A stretch of DNA of 64,000 nucleotides from a bacterium (GCA_040755755.1 JBFLZW010000078.1:21328-85327); one strand, 5' to 3'; counted from the stretch's first letter, positions 18,034-27,152 are shown. Notes: a model not told the origin generated them from the sequence alone. Program-made: numbers and translations.

Positions 18034-18069
18034 AAAAAAATCAGGGTCATTGCCGACCCTGATTTTTTT
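18034..18069 (+). terminator. Strong Rho-independent terminator
   Basis: AAAAAAATCAGGGTC (18034-18048), a 6-nt loop and GACCCTGATTTTTTT (18055-18069) form a perfect stem with a U-tract 19 bp after the 17413 gene. The flanking A-tract could make it work in both directions. Confidence 0.9.
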
Positions 18070-18144
18070 TATTTCCTAACCGCTGAGAATGTCGTATAGT
18101 CATAGCACTTATGTCGCTTTTTTTACCATAATTGCATGATCATA

Positions 18145-18173
18145 TTGCTATTATCGCCAGGATTTGTTATCAT
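18145..18173 (+). promoter_or_regulatory. Possible promoter of the TPR/TolQR-like operon
   Basis: TTGCTA (18145-18150), a 17-bp spacer and TATCAT (18168-18173) lie 56 bp upstream of the 18229 start codon. Confidence 0.4.
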
Positions 18174-18228
18174 ATCGAAATAACGGTAATGAAATCCTTT
18201 CATATTCACAGGGTTCAATAAGACATCG

Positions 18229-21200
18229 ATGAGAAGTAGTGCTCCCGGCATCATTTACAGCAGGATAAGATTATTCCTTATCTTGCATTTTCTCCTCGCC
18301 CTCCCCTGCTCCCTGGTGTCGATCAGCCATCCTGATGCCGGGGAATGGCGTGTTCCCGAATTCAACCTGCAAGGAACAGCCCCCAATACCCCCGCCGTCC
18401 AGGTTGGAGAGCTGAAAAAATCCATTGATTCAACTGCCAATCAATTAGTCCGGAACATGACAGCATCCTCTTCCCTGCCTGCTGACCGCTGGATCACTCT
18501 TCTTCTGCGCAATTCGTCCTCTTCCGACTTTATTCTGACTGATATTGTCACCAAACTTGGCCGGAAATTGACTCACTATAACTTCTGTCTTGAAGATTCC
18601 GGCATTTTTCACCGGAATACCGTTAAAAAGTTTGCCATCTCGGATATCCCGAACGGGAGGAATGAGCTTTTCATCACTTTTTTGCTGCAGGAGCTGTCAG
18701 ATAGCGGCAGCCAGGATGGAAAGATCACGGCGAAGAGAAAGGGGCCGGGGGGAACAGCTCCCCTGAAAGGCTGCTCTCTGCTTTCCGACTCCCGCTGCCT
18801 GCATAAAAAACCGCTCGTCGATACGAGAGTGGTCAAAAAATGCTCCTTCCGTTTTTCCTGGCCAGGAGAGCAGGCCCTCTCGAAAGTCATTATTTTCGAT
18901 GACAGCAATGCTCCTCAGATTCAGGACATGCCGACGCAAAGCCTGGAGGTAGCCAGAGGGCTTTTTCTCAATCAGGATTACCTCGCCTGCCTGTGGAATC
19001 TGAGCAACTTTTTCAAAGAGTCTGCCAGCCTGCCGAAAAATCCTGCGGGCCGGACTTTGGATGATCGTGCAGGTCAAACCTCGACTGTCGATTTTCAAGC
19101 CCTCATGGCCGAGGCTTCCTTCCTCAGGGCAGAATGCTTTCTCCACCTTGAAATGTATGCTGAGGCAATTTCCGCCTATCAGGAAGTGCGGAAAAAGTTT
19201 CCCCGGAGCGATTATTACCACCTGTCTCTGCTCCACCTTGAAATGGCTCATTATCTGGCAGGCCACTACAGCCAGGCCGTCATTGATTTCGAGCAGTTTG
19301 ACTCCCTGGCAGGAGACAGGATTCTTGATCCTGCCCGCTATATTGCCGCTAGATCCCTGTATCAGGAAAAAAAGTTTACTCAAGGGGCCAATCTTCTCCG
19401 CCGTATTTCTCCCGCTTCACCCTGCTTCCTGCCAGCACGGTATTTACAGGCGCTTTGCCATCTGGCGGTCCGGGAAAACGATGCTGTGGTGGAGGATCTG
19501 GAAGCCATCATTCATCTCCCCTCCCCTGCCGCCATTCCCGCATCCGGTATGGAGGAACTGCAGATCATTCTGGGATCTGAAAGTCTGAATGCCGGGCACC
19601 TGGTCCAATCAGCGCATCTTCTTCTTGGCAGGCTGTGGTACCAGGAGAAGGAATATGAGAAATCCCTGAAGGAGTTTGATGCAATTTCGGCCAAGAGCCC
19701 TCAGTACCTGTCGGCCCTTATCGGAAAAGGACTGATTTTTCTTCAACTGCGACAGGAAGAGAAGGTGAGGAAAATTCTCGATGAATTGACTCCCCAGGGT
19801 CTTGAAAGCAGATTCCTCTCGGATGCCCGCTTCAGTCTGGCTGACAACCGGCAAAAGACGGGCAGGTACCGGGAAGCTTATGCCCTGTATCAGGAGTCGA
19901 TACACCAGTGCCGGGAAGGTCTTGCAGCCATCGGGAACCTTCAAAAGGATCAGCAGTATCTGGACAACCTGCTGCGCTTTGTCCTCGATGCCCGAAAGCC
20001 CCGATCATCTTCGCCGACTCCATCCCTGACGGCCATGGTTCCGCCGACTTCCTGGATCTATCAGGAAGTTGCCGACATACTCTCTTCACAAGGCAGCCTG
20101 TCCTGCTGGCATGATCTTGAGAGGATGGAGAAAGTCCTTCAATCCATGAGAAGTCTGCTCCTTGCGCCGGAACCCGGTTATCCGGAGAAGATCAAGGGCT
20201 TATCCCGGCTCATGGCCCGGCCCGAAGAGATAACCGAAGAGATGAAAGGGGCGCACGGGGAGGATCCCTCATCCCCGGCTGATCCCAATCAGCCGGAGCT
20301 TGAAAAAATCAGGCAGGCGGCTTTTCGGGAAATTGTCAATCGGGAAAACCGATTCGGGCTGGTCAGGGAGGCTGTCATCACCCGGTTGAAAAGCGATATT
20401 CAGGAAGCCCTGGGCATGATCAGCCATCGGCTCTCTGAAATTCATGACCGGGCATGCCTTGAAATCGAACATGCAGCCCTTCAGGAAAAATTATCAACCC
20501 CAGATGAAAAATCCCTGGCTGCCCTGAAAAAAGTCATGACTACCCATGAGTCTTTTATCAACCGGTATCCGCAAAGCCCGTATCTTGAAAAGATCCTTTT
20601 TCAACTGGCCGAGTACTCGTATCTCCATGCTTCTCTTGATTACCAGCGGATGCTCAGGGCTGTGGAAGGAAGCAAAAATCCGGCTGATTTTCTTCTGGAA
20701 ACCAGACCGAACTTCGATCAGGCCATTAAGCTTTACGAGAGGATACTTTCTCAGTTTCCCCACGGTCGCTATACGGAAAAAACCCTGTATGCCCTGGCCT
20801 ATACCTACCAGGAGCAGGGGGCGATCATTCTGGCCAGGAGTGTTTTCCAGCGCCTGATCCAGGATTTTCCCGATACCTCCCTGGCAACCGAAGTCCAGGT
20901 CCGTCTGGGAGAAATCTTCTTTGACGAGAACAAGTTCGCTCAGGCTGCCGAGTATTACGACCGTGCGGTAAAGTCGGGAAGACTCCCCGGACAGTATCGG
21001 AACAATGTTCTTTACAAGCTCGCCTGGTCCTTCTACAAACAGAGTCAGGACCACAAGGCCCTGGAATTATTCATCTTGCTGGCAGACGAATATGCACGGA
21101 GCAATAATAATCTTCTGCTGAAGGAAATGATCTACCAATTGGCTAAAATGGGCAGTGAGTATGATTCCCTGGAAAAAGTCACAAAGCTTTTATCGCCTGT

Positions 21201-23526
21201 CGAGGAGAAGAGCTACCACTTTCAGGTTGTGAAGACCATGGCCGACATTTTATTCAATGAGGAAAGATTCAGGGAGGCTATCGAGGCCTACCGCCGGGTA
21301 ATAGACCGCTACCCCCTTAATGCCGAAGCTCCGGTCTTTCAGGCCAGAATCGAACAGTGCTGCCTCAAGCTGGCCGATCCCAAAGCAGCCAATGCAGCCA
21401 GGGAGCACCTGGTGCTCAACTACGGAGAAAACACTCCCTGGTGGGACAATAACCGGGATGAAGCCATCAGGAAACAGGTGTCGTTGCTCATCGATGAGTC
21501 CATCCGCAATTCCACCCTGTATCTGATGGAATCGACGGACGAAAAGGATTATCAGGAACTGATCAGATTCTACCGGCAGAATCTGAATCGCTTTCCCAGT
21601 GCGGAACAGGTTTATACGATCGGCTTTCTGCTGGCCGAATGCCTCTATAAAACCCGTCAGTATGAGCAGGCCATCGCCGAATACAGCCAGGTTGTTCAGA
21701 ATAAGGCGTTCAGGAAATTTACCGAGGATGCAGCCTACAAGAAGATCATCTGTCTCGAAAAGCTGATAGAGCACAAAGCCCCTGCCGGGACTCAGCAGCA
21801 GGGACCTGCGCCGGAAGGCAAGGCAGCGGGAATAAAACCGGAGGACTGGAGCCCGGAAGAAAAGCAATTCCTGGCTGCCTGCGATCATCTGATGCAATCT
21901 TTCCCCAAAAATGTGCATCTGCCGGAAGTGCTCTACAAAAAGGGAGAATTATACCTGACCAAGGGTCAGCCGCAAAAGGCGATCGACACGTTCGACTACC
22001 TGATTCAGCATTTTCCTGAGAGCGATATTCGCCCGTCAGCCTTGAAAATGCTGGCCAAGGCCCGCTTCAACCAGGAGAAATTCGAACTGGCTGCCAGGGT
22101 ATATTCCGAGATCGTGGCTGACTGTGACCAGAAATTGAAGGGCAGGGAAGATGCCGAGGTTGTATCGGCCCGCAGAAATGCCTATAAAATGATGGCCCTG
22201 TCGAGCTATAAAGAGGCCGAGCTTTTGACCAGGGAAGGAAAACCCATCGAGGCTGCACAAAAGTTCGAGGCCACGGCGGATGAGTTTCCCCGCGAGCAGA
22301 TTGCTGACCTGGCCCTGTTCGAGGCAGCCAGGATTTACCAGGCTCAGGGTCAGCCCCAAAAAGCCCATCAGATTTTCGAACGGATCCTGGAACAATACCC
22401 CGGCTCGGAATATGCTCCGCAGGCACTCCTTTTGATCGCTCAGGAACAGGAGAAAAACCGGCAGCTTGCCGAAGCCGCCCGGAATTACGAAAGGCTGTAC
22501 CGAGACTATCCCCGGTTTTCAGGGTCCGGCAAAGCCCTCTACAGGGCGGGAAGATTATTTGAAGAGGTTGAGGATTGGGCTAAAGTCATCACCATATTCA
22601 GCCTCTATCAATCCGATCTTCGCCCTGATCCGGCCCTGGCCCTTGAAGTCAACTTCCGCCGGGGATATGCTCTCATGAAAAGCGGCGGCAATACTCAGGC
22701 TGAAGCGGCCTTTCAGGTTGTTCTCGATACCTATGAGCGGTATAAGGCGCAGGATGATACGCTCAAACCGTACTACCCCGCCTGGGCCCGGTTCCTCATC
22801 GGTGAGATGTCCTTCGAGGCCTATGACAAGGTCAGATTGCAGGACAGCAGCGACCGGGGGATGAAACCAAAACTGGATATGCTGAAAAAAGTGCTCGAAA
22901 ACTATACCAAAGCCACTGATTTTAAAATCGCCGAATGGGCTATTCAGGCTATTTTCAAAATGGGGCTGGCTATGGATAAATTCGCTGAGGAGCTTGGGGA
23001 TTTTTCAGCAGGTCAATCATCGGAAGAGCTGCCAAAAGACGAAGCTTCTTACCTGCTCAATATTCAACTCCAGATGAAGATTATCGAATTCCTGGAAAAG
23101 GCCGGAATGTTTTACCGGCAAAATATCCAACTGTCAGAACACAATAATATACAAGATGATACCTGGATAGCCAAATCGAAAGAGAATTTTACTCGAGACT
23201 ATTGGCTGGCAGGGCAGCGGTATGAAAAAATCTATTCGCTCATCAAAGATGCGCCGGTTCCTGACTCCCTCGATGAAGAGCAGGTCAAAAGTTACCGGCA
23301 GGCACTTCTGGAAAAGGCTCTGCCCTATCAAAGTCAGGCTGCCGAGATGTATGCTAAAAATACTCAGGCATCTGCCTTCCGGATCGAGTATAATTCCTGG
23401 ATAGGGCAATCGTACCAGAGACTGGCTATTGTGAGACCTGAAAGATACCGGCGGGACGAAGAACGGCCGCTGGCCGAGAGTCGATCACGATTCAGCCTTC
23501 CTGAGCAGCTCCTGTTGAGAGAATGA
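18229..23526 (+). CDS. Giant periplasmic TPR protein (1765 aa)
   Basis: The first gene of a co-directional run to 28901. A signal peptide (LFLILHFLLALPCSLVSIS, about residues 14-32) precedes an N-terminal non-repeat region to about 240. After that, TPR-like helical pairs extend over most of the protein, for example AECFLHLEMYAEAISAYQEV, ALAYTYQEQGAIILARSVFQ and RRGYALMKSGGNTQAEAAFQ. Repeats often carry FP/YP and D/GSEYA-type turns as in BamD/YfgC-type TPRs. Such proteins act as scaffolds in the periplasm. Its position upstream of an ExbB/ExbD/PglI set recalls the TPR proteins of the myxobacterial Glt machinery, although this one is much larger. No strong ribosome binding site is visible. Confidence 0.8.
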   Translation: MRSSAPGIIYSRIRLFLILHFLLALPCSLVSISHPDAGEWRVPEFNLQGTAPNTPAVQVGELKKSIDSTANQLVRNMTASSSLPADRWITLLLRNSSSSDFILTDIVTKLGRKLTHYNFCLEDSGIFHRNTVKKFAISDIPNGRNELFITFLLQELSDSGSQDGKITAKRKGPGGTAPLKGCSLLSDSRCLHKKPLVDTRVVKKCSFRFSWPGEQALSKVIIFDDSNAPQIQDMPTQSLEVARGLFLNQDYLACLWNLSNFFKESASLPKNPAGRTLDDRAGQTSTVDFQALMAEASFLRAECFLHLEMYAEAISAYQEVRKKFPRSDYYHLSLLHLEMAHYLAGHYSQAVIDFEQFDSLAGDRILDPARYIAARSLYQEKKFTQGANLLRRISPASPCFLPARYLQALCHLAVRENDAVVEDLEAIIHLPSPAAIPASGMEELQIILGSESLNAGHLVQSAHLLLGRLWYQEKEYEKSLKEFDAISAKSPQYLSALIGKGLIFLQLRQEEKVRKILDELTPQGLESRFLSDARFSLADNRQKTGRYREAYALYQESIHQCREGLAAIGNLQKDQQYLDNLLRFVLDARKPRSSSPTPSLTAMVPPTSWIYQEVADILSSQGSLSCWHDLERMEKVLQSMRSLLLAPEPGYPEKIKGLSRLMARPEEITEEMKGAHGEDPSSPADPNQPELEKIRQAAFREIVNRENRFGLVREAVITRLKSDIQEALGMISHRLSEIHDRACLEIEHAALQEKLSTPDEKSLAALKKVMTTHESFINRYPQSPYLEKILFQLAEYSYLHASLDYQRMLRAVEGSKNPADFLLETRPNFDQAIKLYERILSQFPHGRYTEKTLYALAYTYQEQGAIILARSVFQRLIQDFPDTSLATEVQVRLGEIFFDENKFAQAAEYYDRAVKSGRLPGQYRNNVLYKLAWSFYKQSQDHKALELFILLADEYARSNNNLLLKEMIYQLAKMGSEYDSLEKVTKLLSPVEEKSYHFQVVKTMADILFNEERFREAIEAYRRVIDRYPLNAEAPVFQARIEQCCLKLADPKAANAAREHLVLNYGENTPWWDNNRDEAIRKQVSLLIDESIRNSTLYLMESTDEKDYQELIRFYRQNLNRFPSAEQVYTIGFLLAECLYKTRQYEQAIAEYSQVVQNKAFRKFTEDAAYKKIICLEKLIEHKAPAGTQQQGPAPEGKAAGIKPEDWSPEEKQFLAACDHLMQSFPKNVHLPEVLYKKGELYLTKGQPQKAIDTFDYLIQHFPESDIRPSALKMLAKARFNQEKFELAARVYSEIVADCDQKLKGREDAEVVSARRNAYKMMALSSYKEAELLTREGKPIEAAQKFEATADEFPREQIADLALFEAARIYQAQGQPQKAHQIFERILEQYPGSEYAPQALLLIAQEQEKNRQLAEAARNYERLYRDYPRFSGSGKALYRAGRLFEEVEDWAKVITIFSLYQSDLRPDPALALEVNFRRGYALMKSGGNTQAEAAFQVVLDTYERYKAQDDTLKPYYPAWARFLIGEMSFEAYDKVRLQDSSDRGMKPKLDMLKKVLENYTKATDFKIAEWAIQAIFKMGLAMDKFAEELGDFSAGQSSEELPKDEASYLLNIQLQMKIIEFLEKAGMFYRQNIQLSEHNNIQDDTWIAKSKENFTRDYWLAGQRYEKIYSLIKDAPVPDSLDEEQVKSYRQALLEKALPYQSQAAEMYAKNTQASAFRIEYNSWIGQSYQRLAIVRPERYRRDEERPLAESRSRFSLPEQLLLRE

Positions 23527-23536
23527 GGGAGATTCC

Positions 23537-24568
23537 GTGACAAAGACAAAGGCAAAAACAAAGGCAAAGACAAGGAAACCACAGAGACACAGAGACACAG
23601 AGGGGAACAGGGTATTATTGTCTGTGTGCCTGTATGTCTTTGTGGCTGCCTGTATTCTTGTGAGCGGATGCGGGAAGGCTGCGCTGAAAATCCAGAGCCC
23701 GCTGGGAAAGGGCATCTACCAGGCCAATCTTCTCTATCAGGATGCCAACTATCAGGAATGCCGCCGGGTATTGGAAAGCCTGCTGCCTGCCTATCCCGAC
23801 GATCCTCACCTGCATTACAATCTGGGACTGACCTATGCGCGACTGAATCTGTACAGCCAGGCCAGAGATGAATACCTGAAGGCTCTGAGGCAGAAGGGAG
23901 GGAACATTTCCCAGATTCATCAGGGGCTTGGAGACCTGTACCGGCAGCAGCGCCTCTACACCAAAGCCATTCTTGAATATCAGCGGGCGCTGACCCTGAT
24001 GCCTGATTCGATAGAGGCCATGATCCACCTGGCCGGTACCTACGAAGAAACGGGCAAGATAGAACTGGCTGTTAAAGAATATAAAAGCGCTCTCCGGGTT
24101 AAAGCACTGCCTGAGATTTACCTGAATTTAGGCAATATTCACTATAAGTTACGGCAATATGAAGAGGCTATATCTGTATATCAGAAGGCCCTGCGCATGG
24201 ACCCGAACCGGGTGGAGGTGTATAATAATTTAGGGCTGGCCTTGGAGAGGAAGGGAGATTCGCAGGAAGCAGCAGCATGGTATCAGAAAGCCATCAGGCT
24301 CGATAGCCGTTTCCTTCCGCCCTATATCAACCTTGGGGCATTTTACCGGTCAGCCGGAAAATACGATATGGCCAGGGAACAATACTTGCACGCTTTGAAA
24401 CTTAAGCCCGATTGCCTTGATGCTGTGTTAAACCTGGGTATTTTATATGACCTCTACCTCGCTGATCCGCAGGAGGCCATAAAAAACTATCGGCAGTATT
24501 GTCAGGGGGGCGGCCCCAGGTCTTCGGAGGTAAAACGATGGATCGAAAATCTTCAGTCCGGGAAATAA
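23537..24568 (+). CDS. TPR-repeat lipoprotein
   Basis: A 343-aa outer-membrane-type TPR lipoprotein. The start is GTG 23537 behind GAGGGAG. The N-terminus is a lysine-rich stretch (TKTKAKTKAKTRK) and PQRHRDTEG, then a hydrophobic segment with the lipobox VSGC (Cys at about 45). The first 35 codons coincide with an intergenic-type repeat, so the natural start could lie later, but no better start is seen before the lipobox. From about 60 onward there are seven or so canonical TPRs, such as HYNLGLTYARLNLYSQARDE and VYNNLGLALERKGDSQEAAA. It lies 10 bp after the giant TPR gene and overlaps the start of the cytochrome gene. The likely role is scaffold of the same complex. Confidence 0.8.
   Translation: MTKTKAKTKAKTRKPQRHRDTEGNRVLLSVCLYVFVAACILVSGCGKAALKIQSPLGKGIYQANLLYQDANYQECRRVLESLLPAYPDDPHLHYNLGLTYARLNLYSQARDEYLKALRQKGGNISQIHQGLGDLYRQQRLYTKAILEYQRALTLMPDSIEAMIHLAGTYEETGKIELAVKEYKSALRVKALPEIYLNLGNIHYKLRQYEEAISVYQKALRMDPNRVEVYNNLGLALERKGDSQEAAAWYQKAIRLDSRFLPPYINLGAFYRSAGKYDMAREQYLHALKLKPDCLDAVLNLGILYDLYLADPQEAIKNYRQYCQGGGPRSSEVKRWIENLQSGK
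23579..23645. repeat. CCACAGAGACACAGAG repeat inside a coding sequence
   Basis: CCACAGAGACACAGAGACAC (23579-23598) continues to AGAGG at 23603. The imperfect complementary arm TCTGTGTGCCTGTATGTCTT...TGTGG spans about 23621-23645. A CAAAGGCAAAAACAAAGGCA tract lies just upstream. The same words, in the opposite orientation, occur at 33226-33290. Confidence 0.7.
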
Positions 24569-25422
24569 TTGCTCCGGGTGTGGCAGTGAGTCTTGTTATG
24601 ATCATGCTCGCTTGCATCCTCCTCTGCCTGCAGGCCGATGCGGCGGCATCAGAAACACCTTCTGCCCCCTCTGCTGCCGAACTGCCTGATATCAGTTCCG
24701 AGAGGATCGACATGGAGGAGATGAAAATTCAGGGAACCATTGACAAGCCCAACATCATGTATGTTATTCCCCGTGCCAGGATCGAGATTGAAATGAAATT
24801 GAACGATGACTACTTTCTCCTCTCATCCGCCGACCCCAATATGGCGGCGATCAGGCATGATCTGGAATTTCAGCCTGTTGAGAAGAAAACAGCATCTCCT
24901 GCCGAGCCGATCCCCCCCTCCCCTCTCCCGGCATCCTTTTTTTTCATCCAAAGGCCAGAGATCAACGCCGGGAGCTGTGTTTCCTGCCACTATCCCGGAA
25001 TGGACATTCCCAAAGGCAGCTCCACACCGCTCCTGCTTCAGGAGCTGAATCAGAGATGCCTCCAGTGCCATCCTGCCCGCTACTATCATATCTGCTGGAG
25101 AGAGGTTGAGAAGACGGCCTTTCAGTCTCCTGACCAGAGTGAAAACAGTTGCCAGAAATGCCACACCCCCTGGACCCAGCCACCGGGAACACGGACACAG
25201 GATGGAAAGACAAAGGGGAGCCGGATGAAATGGCAGTGGAGTCAGTGGACGCAGCCAAAGGAAGACTCCTGGCGGGGAACACGGACGTATTGGCAGTGGG
25301 CTCAACCCAGGGAATCCTGGCAGCCCAGGAAAAAGCAAGATACTACGAGTGAGGAATTATCGGAGAAAAAAAATGATATCGACACCTTCTGCATTACCTG
25401 TCACAAACACGACGAGAGATGA
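24538..25422 (+). CDS. Tetrahaem c-type cytochrome in the motor operon
   Basis: A 294-aa exported protein with four CXXCH motifs: CVSCHYPG, CLQCHPARYYH, CQKCHTPW and CITCHKHD, the last close to the C-terminus. The membrane segment VAVSLVMIMLACILLCLQAD is an N-terminal signal or anchor. Residues about 40-130 are a non-haem domain with IDKPNIMYVIPRARIEIEMK. Between haems 3 and 4 there are Trp/Gln-rich repeats (KWQWSQWTQPKEDSW, YWQWAQPRESWQP). ATG 24538 has GGAGG at a good distance and overlaps the TPR gene by 31 bp; an upstream in-frame ATG at 24499 is less likely. A haem protein inside an ExbB/ExbD-type cluster is unexpected. It could be a redox sensor or an electron carrier. Confidence 0.82.
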   Translation: MDRKSSVREIIAPGVAVSLVMIMLACILLCLQADAAASETPSAPSAAELPDISSERIDMEEMKIQGTIDKPNIMYVIPRARIEIEMKLNDDYFLLSSADPNMAAIRHDLEFQPVEKKTASPAEPIPPSPLPASFFFIQRPEINAGSCVSCHYPGMDIPKGSSTPLLLQELNQRCLQCHPARYYHICWREVEKTAFQSPDQSENSCQKCHTPWTQPPGTRTQDGKTKGSRMKWQWSQWTQPKEDSWRGTRTYWQWAQPRESWQPRKKQDTTSEELSEKKNDIDTFCITCHKHDER

Positions 25423-25435
25423 TAAGGAGAGGTAA

Positions 25436-26062
25436 ATGAGCATCTTACAACTTATCAAGCTGTTCTTCATCGAGGGCGGTTTTTTCATGTACGCTATCCT
25501 GGCAGCTTCGATTTTTGGCCTGGCGATTATCTTTGAACGATTCTACAAGGTTGGGTTCCGGTTTAGAATCAGCTCCGAGAGGTTTATGGCCAGAATATTT
25601 GCGCACCTTAAGGCTCAGGAAATCGAGCAGGCCATTCAACTGTGCAGCCAATCACAGGCCCCGCTTCCGATCATCATCAGGGCAGGGCTGGAAAAACATA
25701 ATCAGAGTGAATCAGAGATACAGAATGCCATTGATGAAGCCACTCTGGAGCAGTTGCCCCGCGTTTCCCGAAGAACCGAATACCTCAACCTGATCGCCAA
25801 TATTTCTACCCTGATGGGACTTTTGGGAACCATTCAGGGTCTTATTCAGGCCTTCCATGCCGTCAGTCACGTGGATGCGGCTCAAAAAGCCACCATGCTG
25901 GCAGGAGGAATCGCCATGGCTCTGAATACTACAGCCTTTGGTCTGATAGTCGCTATTCCCTGTATGGTCAGCTACTCCATCCTCAATTCCCTGTCAGACC
26001 GGATACTTGACGATATTGACCAATTCTCCCTGAAATTGATTAATTTCCTGAAGCAGCACTAG
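25436..26062 (+). CDS. MotA/TolQ/ExbB-family proton-channel protein
   Basis: A 208-aa inner-membrane protein of the TolQ/ExbB/AglR family, which forms the five-subunit channel around two ExbD/TolR-type helices. There are three membrane segments: FFMYAILAASIFGLAIIFER (about 17-36), LNLIANISTLMGLLGTIQGL (about 118-137) and NTTAFGLIVAIPCMVSYSIL (about 166-185). The Gly-rich LMGLLGTIQG and the TTAFGL Thr pair are family hallmarks. The cytoplasmic loop between helices 1 and 2 is present. The start codon has AGGAGAGG. It is followed by two ExbD/TolR genes and a TonB-like gene. Confidence 0.92.
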   Translation: MSILQLIKLFFIEGGFFMYAILAASIFGLAIIFERFYKVGFRFRISSERFMARIFAHLKAQEIEQAIQLCSQSQAPLPIIIRAGLEKHNQSESEIQNAIDEATLEQLPRVSRRTEYLNLIANISTLMGLLGTIQGLIQAFHAVSHVDAAQKATMLAGGIAMALNTTAFGLIVAIPCMVSYSILNSLSDRILDDIDQFSLKLINFLKQH

Positions 26063-26090
26063 GTTACGGTAAACAAGAATAGGATCTGTC

Positions 26091-26573
26091 ATGCCCCGGT
26101 TGATTGAAAAAAAGCGAAAAGTAAATAAAACCATAGAGCTTTACCTGACTCCGGTCATGAATATCTTTCTCAATATCATCCCCCTGCTCCTGGTGACGGC
26201 TGTTTTTATTCAGACTTCGGTAATCAATCTCTCCCTCCCCTCCCAAACTGCCGGTTCAGCTCCGGCCCAAAGTCAGGTAGCGGATGGGGCCAATGCCAGG
26301 AAACCGAAACAGCTCCTCATTTTGTCGATTGCTGCCAGGGGATTTTATCTTATTCTTGGTGACAAGCTCCTGAAGATTATCCCTAAAGGAGATAACTACG
26401 ACTTCGATAAACTCGAAGCTATCCTTCGGAAAGTCAAGGAGGCGTTTCCTGAGCAGGAAAGCATTGTCATCGAATCGGAAGATGATATCATCTATGACCA
26501 TCTTATTCATACTATGGACAGATGCCGGGCCTGCGGCCTGGTGGACATTGTCCTTTCGGCGAGTAAAAACTGA
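26091..26573 (+). CDS. ExbD/TolR-family protein 1, transmembrane Asp replaced by Asn
   Basis: A 160-aa protein with a single N-terminal membrane helix (LTPVMNIFLNIIPLLLVTAV, about 20-40) and a periplasmic domain (QLLILSIAARGFYLILGDKL, then KVKEAFPEQESIVIESEDDI and YDHLIHTMDRCR). ExbD/TolR/AglQ-type proteins carry an essential membrane Asp for proton transfer in an LID/PMID context. Here the equivalent motif reads PVMNIF, so the acid is an Asn. The second ExbD-like protein (26625) retains LIDVF. It is therefore likely a structural partner in a mixed dimer, unless another residue substitutes. It is transcribed 28 bp after the ExbB-like gene. Confidence 0.87.
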   Translation: MPRLIEKKRKVNKTIELYLTPVMNIFLNIIPLLLVTAVFIQTSVINLSLPSQTAGSAPAQSQVADGANARKPKQLLILSIAARGFYLILGDKLLKIIPKGDNYDFDKLEAILRKVKEAFPEQESIVIESEDDIIYDHLIHTMDRCRACGLVDIVLSASKN

Positions 26574-26574
26574 G

Positions 26575-26608
26575 TGAACAGTGGTCAGTGAACAGTGGTC
26601 AGTAATAA
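26575..26608. repeat. GTGAACAGTGGTCA direct repeat between cistrons
   Basis: AGTGAACAGTGGTC is repeated back to back, followed by AGTAATAAGG. It fills the gap between the two ExbD-type genes and supplies the sequence just before the ribosome binding site. Related ACTGACCAC words occur at 1468-1492. Confidence 0.7.
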
Positions 26609-26624
26609 GGAGAAAACAGCTTAC

Positions 26625-27146
26625 ATGGCTAACGAGAAGAGCACAAGCAGAGCGATTGTCCGACGACGCCTGGCCAGGGCCAGACGAAAGCGGGATGCCT
26701 TTGTTCGCCTGACTTCCCTGATCGATGTCTTTACCATCCTGTTATGTTTCCTGATCAAGAGTTTTTCAGCCAGTCCGGAAGTTACTCTGATAGCTGAAAA
26801 TCTCCAATTGCCGGTTTCAACCGCAACTCAATCTCCGGAAGTCGCAACTACTGTTTCCGCCACCCGCGAGGCTGTGCTCCTGAACGGTGAATTTGTCGAT
26901 ACCATCGAGAATTTCAGATCGCAAAAAGAAATGCTGAATTCCAGATTATACGAAAAATTAATTCAGGATAAAGAAAGGTTTCTCCTGATTGCCCGGGAAA
27001 ATCCTGGTCAGCTCAAGTTTCGGGGGAAAATCATTATTCAGGCAGATAAAAAAATTCCGTATCAGGTTATCAAGAAGTTGATTTATACCAGTGGACAGGC
27101 AGAGTTTGGGAAAATTTCTCTTCATGTTCTTCAGAAAGAGACATAA
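26625..27146 (+). CDS. ExbD/TolR-family protein 2
   Basis: A 173-aa protein. ATG 26625 follows AAGGAG; the open frame from 26595 would translate the intercistronic repeat, so it is rejected. A strongly basic N-terminus (AIVRRRLARARRKRDAFVR) precedes the membrane helix LTSLIDVFTILLCFLIKSFS, which keeps the catalytic Asp. The periplasmic domain includes VLLNGEFVDTIENF and GKIIIQADKKIPYQVIKKLI, the latter a typical ExbD C-domain helix. It pairs with the ExbB-like channel and with ExbD-like protein 1. The next gene starts 6 bp later. Confidence 0.9.
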   Translation: MANEKSTSRAIVRRRLARARRKRDAFVRLTSLIDVFTILLCFLIKSFSASPEVTLIAENLQLPVSTATQSPEVATTVSATREAVLLNGEFVDTIENFRSQKEMLNSRLYEKLIQDKERFLLIARENPGQLKFRGKIIIQADKKIPYQVIKKLIYTSGQAEFGKISLHVLQKET

Positions 27147-27152
27147 ATAATC

